From Nannocystis exedens (lineage in GTDB: Bacteria > Myxococcota_A > Polyangia > Nannocystales > Nannocystaceae), in assembly GCF_002343915.1 (NCBI RefSeq), contig NZ_NETK01000001.1:1302001-1366000 (forward strand): 64,000 nucleotides of DNA, given 5' to 3'. The stretch's first letter is position 1. Every line of letters starts with the position of its first letter. The notes beneath the pieces were generated by a model. The model searched no databases and had not been told where the DNA came from. It saw only the letters and a list, made by a program, of their open reading frames with translations. Below are positions 55,021 through 63,425 of this stretch, one piece after another. Both the position numbers and the translations under genes were made by a program.

Positions 55021-56031
55021 TCAGGCCTCGTGGATCGACAGCAAAAACTTGCCGGCCTGCCCGCCGACCCCGTCGACCACCACGACCACCGACTGGCCGG
55101 CGAACATGGGGATCACGAGCTGCGGGAACAGCCCGTTCGAGTCGTCGTTGCAGGCCAGCTCGCCGCCCTGGCACGAGCCGTCGAGCAGGTACAGCACCGG
55201 ATCGAAGTCGGCCTCGATCACCTCGAACACGAACGCCCCGTCGAACGGGGCCGTCCACAGCGCCTCGATCTCGGGCGACTCGAAGCCGTTGCAGCTGCCG
55301 GCGCGGAAGTTGGCCGCGCCGGCCGTCTGGCCGTCGATCGTCAGCGGCACGAACGGCTCGAACACCCCGTCGGGGCACTCGTCGGGGACCTGCACCTGCG
55401 TGATGTTGTAGACCACCTCGGCGCTGCTCTGGCCGAAGCTGTCGATCACCAGCGTCACCGTCTGGCCGACCACCAGGTCGACCTCGACCCGCGACGTCAG
55501 GTTGCCGCCGCCGTCGTCGTCGCAGGCCAGCTCCTGGCCGAAGCAGACCCCGTCGATCACCGCCAGCAGCGAGTCGAAGCTCGAGCCGATGGTGTCGAAC
55601 TGGAACCGGCCGGTGACCGGCGCCGTCCACACCACCTCGAGGTCGGTGCCGCCGATCCCGCCGCAGGTGAGGGAGAAGTCGTCGCCCTGGGCCTGCAGCG
55701 AGTCGATCTCGTGGATCGGCACCACCGGCGGCAGGACGAGCTCGCCGCACTCGGTCGGCGGCTCCGTGGTCACCGTGAGCGTCGTCGGCTCGGTCGTGAT
55801 CGTCGTCTCGGTGTCGGTCGCCGTCGTGATCGTCGTCGGCTGCACCGTCGTCGGGCTGACCGTCGTCGGCACCAGCGTCGTCGGGCTCAGCGTCGGCGAG
55901 TCGGTCGAGGCCGTCGACGGGTCGAAGGTACCGCCGTCGCTCTCGGTCCCGGGGAAAAAGCCGAACCGGTGGTCGTTGCAGCCTGCGAGCGCGAGCCCGG
56001 AGGCCAGGACGGAACGGAGGCCGCGTCGCAT
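55021..56031 (-). CDS. Lipoprotein with two PPC-like beta repeats
   Basis: A 336-residue lipoprotein: signal peptide with lipobox LALAGC, a Thr/Pro/Ser linker (about 35-105), then two similar domains of about 100 residues. Repeat A reads VVWTAPVTGRFQFDTIGSSFDSLLAV..ACDDDGGG and repeat B IEALWTAPFDGAFVFEVIEADFDPVLYLL..ACNDDSNG, a bacterial pre-peptidase C-terminal-like beta sandwich with paired Cys. It probably binds a polymer or partner at the surface. ATG 56031. It follows the fhs gene convergently across the five-unit array. Confidence 0.8.
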   Translation of the reverse strand: MRRGLRSVLASGLALAGCNDHRFGFFPGTESDGGTFDPSTASTDSPTLSPTTLVPTTVSPTTVQPTTITTATDTETTITTEPTTLTVTTEPPTECGELVLPPVVPIHEIDSLQAQGDDFSLTCGGIGGTDLEVVWTAPVTGRFQFDTIGSSFDSLLAVIDGVCFGQELACDDDGGGNLTSRVEVDLVVGQTVTLVIDSFGQSSAEVVYNITQVQVPDECPDGVFEPFVPLTIDGQTAGAANFRAGSCNGFESPEIEALWTAPFDGAFVFEVIEADFDPVLYLLDGSCQGGELACNDDSNGLFPQLVIPMFAGQSVVVVVDGVGGQAGKFLLSIHEA

Positions 56032-56085
56032 AAGCCAGGGATGCGCCGACGATAGCACAGCCGCCGGCGCCCCCCAAGCGACCGG

Positions 56086-56397
56086 CTAGTTCGTCACGAT
56101 CTTGTTCAGCTTGTCGATGACCCGGCGGAACTCGTCGACCGCCTCGGCGTGGCCCTGGACCTCGTCGAGCTTGTAGGTCTTGAACTGCTTGGTGACCGCC
56201 GAGTAGCCGAAGTTGCCGATGCCCTGGTCGTCGAACTTGGCCGACAGGTACTGGATGTCGAGCGGCTTGTAGCCCGAGCCGTACGCCCCGAGGTGCAGGT
56301 GCGTGTTGTAGCTCGGATCGCCGTAATGATACAGGTACCCGTCGGTCGACTTGACGAAGCCCAGCTCCTCCAGATCGCGCTTATTGACCTTTGGCAT
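56086..56397 (-). CDS. Small protein of unknown function
   Basis: A 103-residue soluble protein beginning MPKVNKRDLEELGFVKSTDG, rich in Tyr, Gly and Asp, with a helical C-terminus (EAVDEFRRVIDKLNKI). GGAGGG precedes ATG 56397. No signal peptide. Family not recognised; the layout recalls small immunity-like or uncharacterised conserved proteins. It is divergent from the ABC operon. Confidence 0.75.
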   Translation of the reverse strand: MPKVNKRDLEELGFVKSTDGYLYHYGDPSYNTHLHLGAYGSGYKPLDIQYLSAKFDDQGIGNFGYSAVTKQFKTYKLDEVQGHAEAVDEFRRVIDKLNKIVTN

Positions 56398-56542
56398 CCA
56401 CCACCCTCCGTTGATTCGCCGGCACCGTAGCCGATAGCCGCCGGGTTGTCGCCGGTCGAGAACGCACGCGCGCGCGCGAAACCGCCGGGTTCGGCGGCCG
56501 CTCCAACCGCCATCGGGGTTACCCTCGGCGACAGGACCGCGC

Positions 56543-57442
56543 ATGCAGCAGCTCCAGATCCGCAACCTCTCGAAGACCTATCCCAACGGCGTCCGTGCCC
56601 TGCGCGGTGTCGACCTCACGATCGGCGCCGGCATGTTCGGGCTGCTCGGGCCGAACGGCGCCGGCAAGTCGACCCTGATGCGCACGATCGCCACGCTGCA
56701 AGATCCCGACGGGGGCAGCGTGCGCTTCGGCGACATCGACGTCCTGACCCAGAAAGATCGTCTGCGCGGCGTCCTCGGCTACCTCCCGCAGGAGTTCGGG
56801 CTCTACCCCAACCTCAGCGCCGAGGCGATCCTCGACCACTTCGCGGTGCTCAAGGGGCTCGTCGACGCCAAGCAGCGCAAGGCCCAGGTCGCCGCGCTGC
56901 TCGAGCAGACCAACCTCACCGCCGCGCGCAAGAACGCCGTCGGCGGCTACTCGGGCGGCATGAAGCAGCGGCTGGGGATCGCCATCGCCCTGCTCGGGCG
57001 GCCGCAGCTCGTCATCGTCGACGAGCCGACCGCGGGCCTCGACCCGACCGAGCGCCACCGCTTCCTCAACCTGCTGGCCGACATCGGCGAGGACGTGGTC
57101 GTCATCCTGAGCACGCACATCGTCGAGGACGTGCGCGAGCTGTGCAGCCAGTTCGCCATCATCGCCGCCGGCGAGGTCAAGTTCAGCGGCGCGCCGGCGG
57201 CCGTGATCGACGGCCTGCGCGGCAAGATCTGGCGCCGCGTCGTCGCCCGGAGCGAGCTCGAGGACATGCAGCGGAAGCTCCGCGTCATCTCGACCCGGCT
57301 CGTCACCGGGCGGCCGGTCATCCACGTGTTCCACGAGGGCTCGCCGGGGCCCGAGTTCGAGGCCGTCGAGCCCGACCTCGAGGACGTTTACTTCTATCAC
57401 ATCACCGGCGCGGCCCAGGGCGCGGCCTCGGAGGCGGCATGA
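56543..57442 (+). CDS. ABC transporter ATP-binding protein
   Basis: A 299-residue ABC ATPase with Walker A GPNGAGKS (about 38-45), Q-loop LPQEFG, signature YSGGMKQRLGIA (about 138-149), Walker B VIVDEPTAGLDP and the switch His in LSTHIVED. A C-terminal extension of about 70 residues follows the core. It overlaps by 4 bp (ATGA) the permease-peptidase gene, with which it forms one exporter. Confidence 0.96.
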   Translation: MQQLQIRNLSKTYPNGVRALRGVDLTIGAGMFGLLGPNGAGKSTLMRTIATLQDPDGGSVRFGDIDVLTQKDRLRGVLGYLPQEFGLYPNLSAEAILDHFAVLKGLVDAKQRKAQVAALLEQTNLTAARKNAVGGYSGGMKQRLGIAIALLGRPQLVIVDEPTAGLDPTERHRFLNLLADIGEDVVVILSTHIVEDVRELCSQFAIIAAGEVKFSGAPAAVIDGLRGKIWRRVVARSELEDMQRKLRVISTRLVTGRPVIHVFHEGSPGPEFEAVEPDLEDVYFYHITGAAQGAASEAA

Positions 57443-60400
57443 ACCAGCTCCTCTCCTTCGCCGGCTTCGAGGTGCGCTACCACCTGCGGCGGCCGGTCAC
57501 CTACGTGTTCGCGTTCGCGTTGGCGCTGTTCGGCTTCCTCGCCATGTCGACCGAGGTCGTCCGCTTCGGCGGCGCCGGCGGCAAGGTGTTGAACAACGCG
57601 CCGTGGCTGGTGAGCACCGCCGTCATGGTGTTCACCTTGATGGGCACGATCTTCACCTCGGCGATCGCCGGCACCGCGGTGCTGCGCGACTTCGAGTTCA
57701 AGACCCACGAGCTGCTGTTCACCACCCGGCTGAGCAAGGCCGCGTTCGTGCTCGGCCGGTTCCTCGGCGCCTACCTCGTCACCGTGCTGGTGCTCGCCTG
57801 CAGCGCGCTCGGCCTGTGGGTCGGCTCGTTCATGCCGTGGATCGACGCCGACAAGATCGGCGTCGTCCCGGCCGGCACCTACCTCTGGCCGCTCCTCGTC
57901 TACGTCGTCCCGACCGGCCTGTTCGTCAGCGCCCTGTTCTTCGCCGTCGGCGTGCTCACCCGCAGCTTCGTCGCCGTCTACATCCAGGGCGTCGTCCTCT
58001 TCATCGGCTACGAGATCGCCAACAGCCTCGTCAGCGACATCGAGCAGGAGCGGCTGGCCGCGCTGCTCGACCCGTTCGGCTTCAACGCCACCAACCTGAT
58101 CAACCGCTACTGGACCGTCGCCGAGAAGAACAGCCTGCTGCTGCCGATGGACGGCGTGCTGCTCTTGAACCGCCTGCTGTGGATCGGCGTCGGCGCCCTC
58201 ATCCTGCTCGCCGCCTACCGCATGTTCCGCATGGAGGCGGCCCCGCGCGGGCGCAAGGCCGCCAGGGCCGCCGGGGTCGAGCCCGAGCTGCCGGCGGTGC
58301 GGGCTGCGGCCGTGCTGCCGCGGGTCACCCCGAGCGCCGGCCCGCGCGCCGACCTCGCGCGGGTGGTCGCGCTGGTGCGGCTGCACTACCGCAGCATCGT
58401 CCGCGAGCGCGCCTTCCTGGCGCTCGGCGCCATCGCCGTGCTGATGACGGTCGTCAACGCCTTCTACGCCGACCTCCTGTACGGCACCACCGTCTACCCG
58501 GTGACCTACGCGATGGTCGAGGTCATCACCGGCTCGGGGCTGTTCTTCGTCATCATCTCGGCGCTGTACGCCGGCGAGCTGGTGTGGCGCGAGCGCGGGT
58601 TCAAGTGCGATCAGTTGGTCGACGCCACCCCGACGCGCAGCCCCCTGGTGTTCGCCAGCAAGGTGGTCGCGCTCCTCGCGGTCGAGGCGACCCTGTGCGG
58701 CGCGCTGATCCTCGCCGGCATCGCCGTGCAGGCGTTCAAGGGCTACGGCAACTTCGAGCTCGACGTCTACCTCGGCTACGTCTACGGCGTCGCCTTCCCC
58801 GGCATCACCCTCCTCACCCTGCTCGCCTTCTTCATCCACGTCGTCACCAACCAGAAGCTCGTCGCCAACGGCCTCATCATCGCCTACTACATGGTGATGC
58901 TCGTCCTCAGCTTTTGGGGCGTGCATGACAACCTGTTCCGCTACAGCCAGTTCCCCGACCCGGTCTACTCCGACATGAACCGCTACGGCCCGAGCCTCGG
59001 CGCCTGGGCGTGGTTCATGGCCTACTACTTCGCCTTCGCCGGCCTCTTGCTGGCGATCGCCCGCCTGTTCCTGGTCCGCGGCCAGGTCCACGGCCTGCAG
59101 GCCCGCCTGCGCCTGGCTCGCGCGCGCGTCACCCCGCGCTGGCTCGCGGTCTCCGGCGGCCTCCTGGCGGTGTGCCTCGGCCTGTTCGCGTTCATCCGCC
59201 ACAACACCCACGAGCTCAACCGCTTCCGCGACCGGGACGACGAGGAGGAGCTGCGGGCCGTCTACGAGCGCGAGTACAAGCAGTACGAGCACCTGCCGCA
59301 GCCGCGGATCGTCGCCGCCGACGTGCGCGTCGACCTCGACCCGGCGCGCGGCCAGGGCACCTTCAAGGGCACCCTGCGCCTGGTCAACAAGTCAGGTGCG
59401 GCCATTCCGGCCGTCCACCTCTACCTGCGCGACGAGCTGACGATCCGCGAGCTCCGCTTCGACCGCCCCTCCGAGGTCGAGCACGACGACGAGCGGATGC
59501 GCTACATGATCCACCGCCTGGCCGAGCCGCTCGCGCCCGGGGCGGAGCTGGTGCTGCACTTCGACCTCGCCGACCAGCGGGAGGGCTTCGGCAACACCGG
59601 CCGGGACACCGCCATCGTCGAGAACGGCAGCTTCGTGTCGAGCGACGGCATCGCGCCGAGCATCGGCTATAACCGGGGCTTCGAGCTCGACAACGACGAC
59701 GATCGCAAGCAGCACGGCCTGCCGGAGCGCGAGCGCATGCCCTCGCTCGACGACGAGGCCGCCCGCGCCAACACGTACATCGCCACCGACTCCGACTGGA
59801 TCGACTTCCGCGGCACCGTCTGCACCGACCCCGACCAGATCGCCATCGCCCCCGGCTACCTGCAGAAGGAGTGGACCGAGGACGGCCGGCGCTGCTTCGC
59901 CTACGCGATGGACAGCAAGATCCTCAACTTCTACTCGTTCCTGTCGGCGCGCTACCAGGTCCGCCGCGACAAGTGGAACGACGTCGACATCGAGGTCTAC
60001 TACCACCCCGGCCACGAGTACAACCTCGACCGGATGATCGACGCGGTCAAGAAGTCGCTCGACTACTTCACCGCGAACTTCAGCCCGTACCAGCACCGCC
60101 AGGTCCGGATCCTCGAGTTCCCGCGCTACGCCAGCTTCGCCCAGTCGTTCCCCAACACGATCCCCTACTCCGAGTCGATCGGCTTCATCGCCCGCGTCCG
60201 CCCCGGCGACCCCGAGGACATCGACTACCCGTTCTACGTCACCGCCCACGAGGTCGCCCACCAGTGGTGGGCCCACCAGGTCATCGGCGCCAACGTCCAG
60301 GGCGCGACCATGCTGTCCGAGTCGCTGTCGCAGTACTCGGCGCTGAAGGTCCTGGAGAAGGAGTACGGCAAGGACAAGATGCACAAGTTCCTCGCCTACG

Positions 60401-61023
60401 AGCTCAAGGGCTACCTCGGCGGCCGCAGCAACGAGAAGAAGAAGGAGCTGCCGCTGATGCGCAACGAGAACCAGCAGTACATCCACTACCAGAAGGGCTC
60501 GCTGGTCTGGTACGCGCTGGCCGACTACATCGGCGAGGACGTCCTGAACGCCGCCCTGGCCCGCTACGTCAAGCAGGTCGCGTTCCAGAGCGCCCCGTTC
60601 ACCACCACCAAGGAGCTCGTCGCCATCCTCAAGGAGGTCACCCCGGCCGAGTATCAATACGTCATCGAGGACATGTTCGAGACGATCACCCTCTACGACA
60701 ACAAGGTCGTCTCCGCCGAGGTCACCCCCGAGGGCAGCAAGTACAAGGTCCGCTTCACCGTCTCCGCCCGCAAGCTGCGCGCCTCGGAGATCGGCGAGGA
60801 GACCGAGGTGCCGGTGGCCGACTACATCGACGTCGCCGTGTTCGCCGCCCCCGGCCCGCAGGACCTCGACCTCGGCAAGCCGCTGTTCTTCGAGCGGCGC
60901 AAGCTGATCGGCGGCGAGAACGTGATCGAGGTCGTCGTCGACGAGCCGCCCGCCCGCGTCGGCATCGACCCCTACAACAAGCTGATCGACCGCGCGCCCC
61001 GGGACAACCGGATGGGCGTGTGA
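57439..61023 (+). CDS. ABC-2 permease fused to an M1-family aminopeptidase
   Basis: A 1194-residue fusion. The N-terminal part (about 1-600) has two ABC-2-type permease blocks with about 12 hydrophobic helices in total; the C-terminal part (from about 620) is a gluzincin M1 peptidase with HEVAHQWW (937-944) and a later SESLSQYS whose Glu (961) lies 19 residues after the second His, one more than the usual 18. It pairs with the ATPase upstream. Such permease-peptidase fusions occur in Bacteroidetes, proteobacteria and myxobacteria; the cargo is unknown. Confidence 0.93.
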   Translation: MNQLLSFAGFEVRYHLRRPVTYVFAFALALFGFLAMSTEVVRFGGAGGKVLNNAPWLVSTAVMVFTLMGTIFTSAIAGTAVLRDFEFKTHELLFTTRLSKAAFVLGRFLGAYLVTVLVLACSALGLWVGSFMPWIDADKIGVVPAGTYLWPLLVYVVPTGLFVSALFFAVGVLTRSFVAVYIQGVVLFIGYEIANSLVSDIEQERLAALLDPFGFNATNLINRYWTVAEKNSLLLPMDGVLLLNRLLWIGVGALILLAAYRMFRMEAAPRGRKAARAAGVEPELPAVRAAAVLPRVTPSAGPRADLARVVALVRLHYRSIVRERAFLALGAIAVLMTVVNAFYADLLYGTTVYPVTYAMVEVITGSGLFFVIISALYAGELVWRERGFKCDQLVDATPTRSPLVFASKVVALLAVEATLCGALILAGIAVQAFKGYGNFELDVYLGYVYGVAFPGITLLTLLAFFIHVVTNQKLVANGLIIAYYMVMLVLSFWGVHDNLFRYSQFPDPVYSDMNRYGPSLGAWAWFMAYYFAFAGLLLAIARLFLVRGQVHGLQARLRLARARVTPRWLAVSGGLLAVCLGLFAFIRHNTHELNRFRDRDDEEELRAVYEREYKQYEHLPQPRIVAADVRVDLDPARGQGTFKGTLRLVNKSGAAIPAVHLYLRDELTIRELRFDRPSEVEHDDERMRYMIHRLAEPLAPGAELVLHFDLADQREGFGNTGRDTAIVENGSFVSSDGIAPSIGYNRGFELDNDDDRKQHGLPERERMPSLDDEAARANTYIATDSDWIDFRGTVCTDPDQIAIAPGYLQKEWTEDGRRCFAYAMDSKILNFYSFLSARYQVRRDKWNDVDIEVYYHPGHEYNLDRMIDAVKKSLDYFTANFSPYQHRQVRILEFPRYASFAQSFPNTIPYSESIGFIARVRPGDPEDIDYPFYVTAHEVAHQWWAHQVIGANVQGATMLSESLSQYSALKVLEKEYGKDKMHKFLAYELKGYLGGRSNEKKKELPLMRNENQQYIHYQKGSLVWYALADYIGEDVLNAALARYVKQVAFQSAPFTTTKELVAILKEVTPAEYQYVIEDMFETITLYDNKVVSAEVTPEGSKYKVRFTVSARKLRASEIGEETEVPVADYIDVAVFAAPGPQDLDLGKPLFFERRKLIGGENVIEVVVDEPPARVGIDPYNKLIDRAPRDNRMGV

Positions 61024-61035
61024 CGGCGGGCGGCC

Positions 61036-61070
61036 CCTACCTGTCCTTCCGACCAGGTCCATCGAGGCCA
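61036..61070. repeat. 14-bp-period array, 2-3 units, after the M1 fusion gene
   Basis: ACCTGTCC (61039) and CCAGGTCC (61053) are 14 bp apart, with a weaker third unit (CCATGACC) 15 bp on. It lies between convergent genes. Confidence 0.7.
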
Positions 61071-61117
61071 TGACCGAGGCGCGTCGCTGGCATCAGCGGC
61101 GCGCCTCGGGCGCTTTC

Positions 61118-61146
61118 GGGCGGCGGGCGACGGCCTCGTCGCCGCC
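61118..61146. terminator. Imperfect hairpin between convergent genes
   Basis: GGCGG and CGACG on the left pair with CGTCG and CCGCC on the right with a short bulge. It ends a few bases before the P450 stop codon. No T-run. Confidence 0.35.
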
Positions 61147-61152
61147 GGCGCT

Positions 61153-62517
61153 TCAGTGCGTCGTCGTCGCCCGCGGCGACAGCCGCGTCACCAGCCCCGA
61201 GCGCGGGCGCGGCACCGGCACCTGCTTCATCGTCAAGTCCTGCCCGGGCGCCAGCGTCAGCGCGCAGCGGCGGGCCAGCAGGGCCGCGAACGCCCGCATC
61301 TCCAGGCGCGCGAACTCCATGCCGAGGCAGATCCGCGCGCCCCCGCCGAACGGCAGGTAGCGGCCCTCGTGGGCGTGCGCGTGGACCCTTCCGTGAGGAC
61401 ATGTCTCTTCGAACACGGCGAAACGGTCAGGGTCGAAGCGACCTGGCTCTGCGAACAGGGCCCCGTCGCGGTGGGTGTCGCGGATCCGGTAGCCCGTGAG
61501 CCAGCCCGCCGGCACGGTGAAGCCGGCGACCTCGAACGTGCGCGTACACTTGCGGAACGCCGCCGCCACCGGCGGCTGCAGCCGCAGCGTCTCGGCCAGC
61601 GCGCGCTCGGTGTCGGCCAGGCGGCCCAGCGCCTCGACCGTCAGCGGCCCGCGCGGCGCGACCCGATCGACCTCGGCGCACACGCGCGCGTAGACCTCGG
61701 GGTGCTGCGCCATGAGCATGCAGAAGTTGGTCAGCCCCGAGGTCAGCGTCTCGTGGCCGGCGAACAGCAGCACCAGCATCTGCTCGGCCAGCTCCTCGCG
61801 GCCGAGCGCCGAGCCGTCGTCGTCGCGGGCGGCGAGCAGCAGCCCGAGCACGTCCTGCCCGGTCTCGCCGCTGCCCAGGCGGGCGTCGATCGCCGCGTGC
61901 AGGTGCGCGATCAGGCGCCGCCGGGCCCGCTTGGCCCGGCCGAACGCGGTGACCGGCAGGTCGGCAGGGATCGTGAACAGCCCGGCCGCGAACGTCTCGA
62001 AGTCGCGGACCAGCGCCGCGTCGGTGCGCTCGTGCGCGCCCATCATCAGCGCCGCCGCGATGTCGAACGTGAGCGCGCGGATCTCCGGGTACAGCGCCAG
62101 CTCGCCGCGCTGCAGCCAGCGCTCGATCGCCGCCGAGATCCGCGCCTCCATCAGCGGCAGGTAGCCGACCAGCGCCTTCGGCCGGAACGCCTGCGCCAGC
62201 AGGCGGCGCCGCCGCAGGTGCAGCTCGCCCTCCTGCGTCGACAGCGTGTTGGGCCCGAGCAGCTTGAGCGTGCTCGCCGGCCAGGTCGCCTCGACGAATT
62301 TGTGCTCGCCGCGGAACAGCAGCAGGTTGTTCTCCGGCCCTGACAGCAGCGCCATGTCGCGGTTGAACAGCCGCGTGCGCGACACCGGCCCGAACTCCGC
62401 CTTTCGCTCGGCCCCGAAGCGCGGGTTGAACAGGATCTGGAACCACTCGCCCACGAACGGCAGGCCGGAGCGACCCGGAGGCAGGCGAGGCGGCGCGGAA
62501 ACGGTCGGACTCGTCAC
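61153..62517 (-). CDS. Cytochrome P450, CYP120/CYP26-like
   Basis: A 454-residue P450. I helix is VLLFAGHETLTSG, K helix ALAETLRLQPP (ExxR), and the heme-binding loop PFGGGARICLGMEFARLEM. Length and sequence around PPGRSGLPFVGE at the N-terminus fit the CYP120/CYP26 branch, which includes retinoid and fatty-acid-type hydroxylases in bacteria. No redox partner is adjacent. The GTG start at 62517 is the first suitable codon. A 14-bp repeat pair (61399/61413) encodes residues near FEETCPHGRVHAHA just before the heme loop. Confidence 0.92.
   Translation of the reverse strand: MTSPTVSAPPRLPPGRSGLPFVGEWFQILFNPRFGAERKAEFGPVSRTRLFNRDMALLSGPENNLLLFRGEHKFVEATWPASTLKLLGPNTLSTQEGELHLRRRRLLAQAFRPKALVGYLPLMEARISAAIERWLQRGELALYPEIRALTFDIAAALMMGAHERTDAALVRDFETFAAGLFTIPADLPVTAFGRAKRARRRLIAHLHAAIDARLGSGETGQDVLGLLLAARDDDGSALGREELAEQMLVLLFAGHETLTSGLTNFCMLMAQHPEVYARVCAEVDRVAPRGPLTVEALGRLADTERALAETLRLQPPVAAAFRKCTRTFEVAGFTVPAGWLTGYRIRDTHRDGALFAEPGRFDPDRFAVFEETCPHGRVHAHAHEGRYLPFGGGARICLGMEFARLEMRAFAALLARRCALTLAPGQDLTMKQVPVPRPRSGLVTRLSPRATTTH
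61399..61420. repeat. 14-bp-type unit pair inside the P450 gene
   Basis: ACATGTCT (61399) and ACACGGCG (61413). It codes for part of a His-rich surface stretch N-terminal to the heme-binding loop. Confidence 0.55.
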
Positions 62518-62774
62518 TCACGCATGCTGCCCGGCGGACCGACCGACGGCAACCGCGACCGCACCGTCAGCGCCGCGGGCGCGAGCGCCGTACCGGCGGA
62601 CTCGGCCGAATTCGGCCGTCTGCGGGCGATCCGGCGCCGGCCGCGGACGGCCGCCGTTCGCCCCGCCGCCGGCGCCCGTCCCCGCAGGCTCCTGCCCGCT
62701 GCGTCCTCGCCCGCGCCGCGGCGCCTGGCCTGGCCCCGGTCTTCGGGTATCGAGCCGGGAAGGAGGACCGTCGC

Positions 62775-62951
62775 ATGCTGCGCTGGGCTCTCGTGTTCCT
62801 CATCATCTCCGTCATCGCCGCCGTGTTCGGCTTCAGCGGCCTCTCCAACGCCGCCTCCGACGTCGCGCAGGTGCTCTTCTACATCTTCCTCGGCGTGTTC
62901 GCGCTGACGCTCCTGGCCGGCCTCATCGCCGGCGACCAGCTGCCGCGCTGA
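62775..62951 (+). CDS. DUF1328 (YtjA-like) small membrane protein
   Basis: A 58-residue protein of two transmembrane helices: MLRWALVFLIISVIAAVFGFSG and AQVLFYIFLGVFALTLLAGL. It matches the DUF1328/YtjA pattern (MLxWAxxFLIIAxIAAxxGFxG). Stress-related membrane role in relatives, not proven. AAGGAGG lies at good spacing before ATG 62775. Too short for automatic calling but supported by the family match and GC3. Confidence 0.9.
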   Translation: MLRWALVFLIISVIAAVFGFSGLSNAASDVAQVLFYIFLGVFALTLLAGLIAGDQLPR

Positions 62952-63002
62952 GCCGGCTCCGCTGCGCCGGGCCCAGCCGCGGCAGCGAGCCGATGCTCGT
63001 TC

Positions 63003-63041
63003 GGACATATTCTCAAGAACATGTCTGAACGTACATCTGCT
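63003..63041. repeat. 14-bp-period array, 3 units
   Basis: ACATATTC (63005), ACATGTCT (63019) and ACATCTGC (63033). It follows the DUF1328 gene. Confidence 0.75.
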
Positions 63042-63067
63042 GTCGAGCGCCGCAACCCCGACCGCAC

Positions 63068-63235
63068 TCACTCGGTGTCGCTCGAGCTGGTGCTCTCCGA
63101 GCCCCCGCTCTCTTCCCCCGCCGGCGGCTCGCAAGCCTCGACCGGCTGGCCCTCTCCGTGGACGAACACCCCGTGCAGGTCCTCGGTGCGCGAGATGTCG
63201 CGGCGCTCGTCCTGGACCACGCGCCACGACGACAT
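63068..63235 (-). CDS. Possible small protein of unknown function
   Basis: An open frame of 55 codons from ATG 63235 (longer starts exist upstream) with GC-rich third positions, ending in an acidic Ser/Glu tail. The N-terminal part reads MSSWRVVQDERRDISRTEDLHGVF. No family is recognised and no clear ribosome-binding site precedes it. It could be a short secretion- or regulation-related protein, or a chance frame. Confidence 0.4.
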   Translation of the reverse strand: MSSWRVVQDERRDISRTEDLHGVFVHGEGQPVEACEPPAGEESGGSESTSSSDTE

Positions 63236-63425
63236 CCGCACCTGGGCGCCGGCCCGGCGTGCGGCGACGCCGACGCATAGTCGCCGCACGCGTCGGTCGC
63301 GGCCGACTGCCGCCCGGCTCCAACTGACCCGCGCGTTCGCGTGCCGCTGCGCGCGAGCGACCTCGACCGTCGTGATGCTCGCGCCGACTTGGAATCATCG
63401 CCTTCGAGCTGGTCTGAAGCGGACC

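Noticed and set aside
56463..56477. Alternating CG tract as a Z-DNA-type regulatory element
   Set aside because: A short purine-pyrimidine run is expected in such GC-rich DNA and nothing else supports a function.
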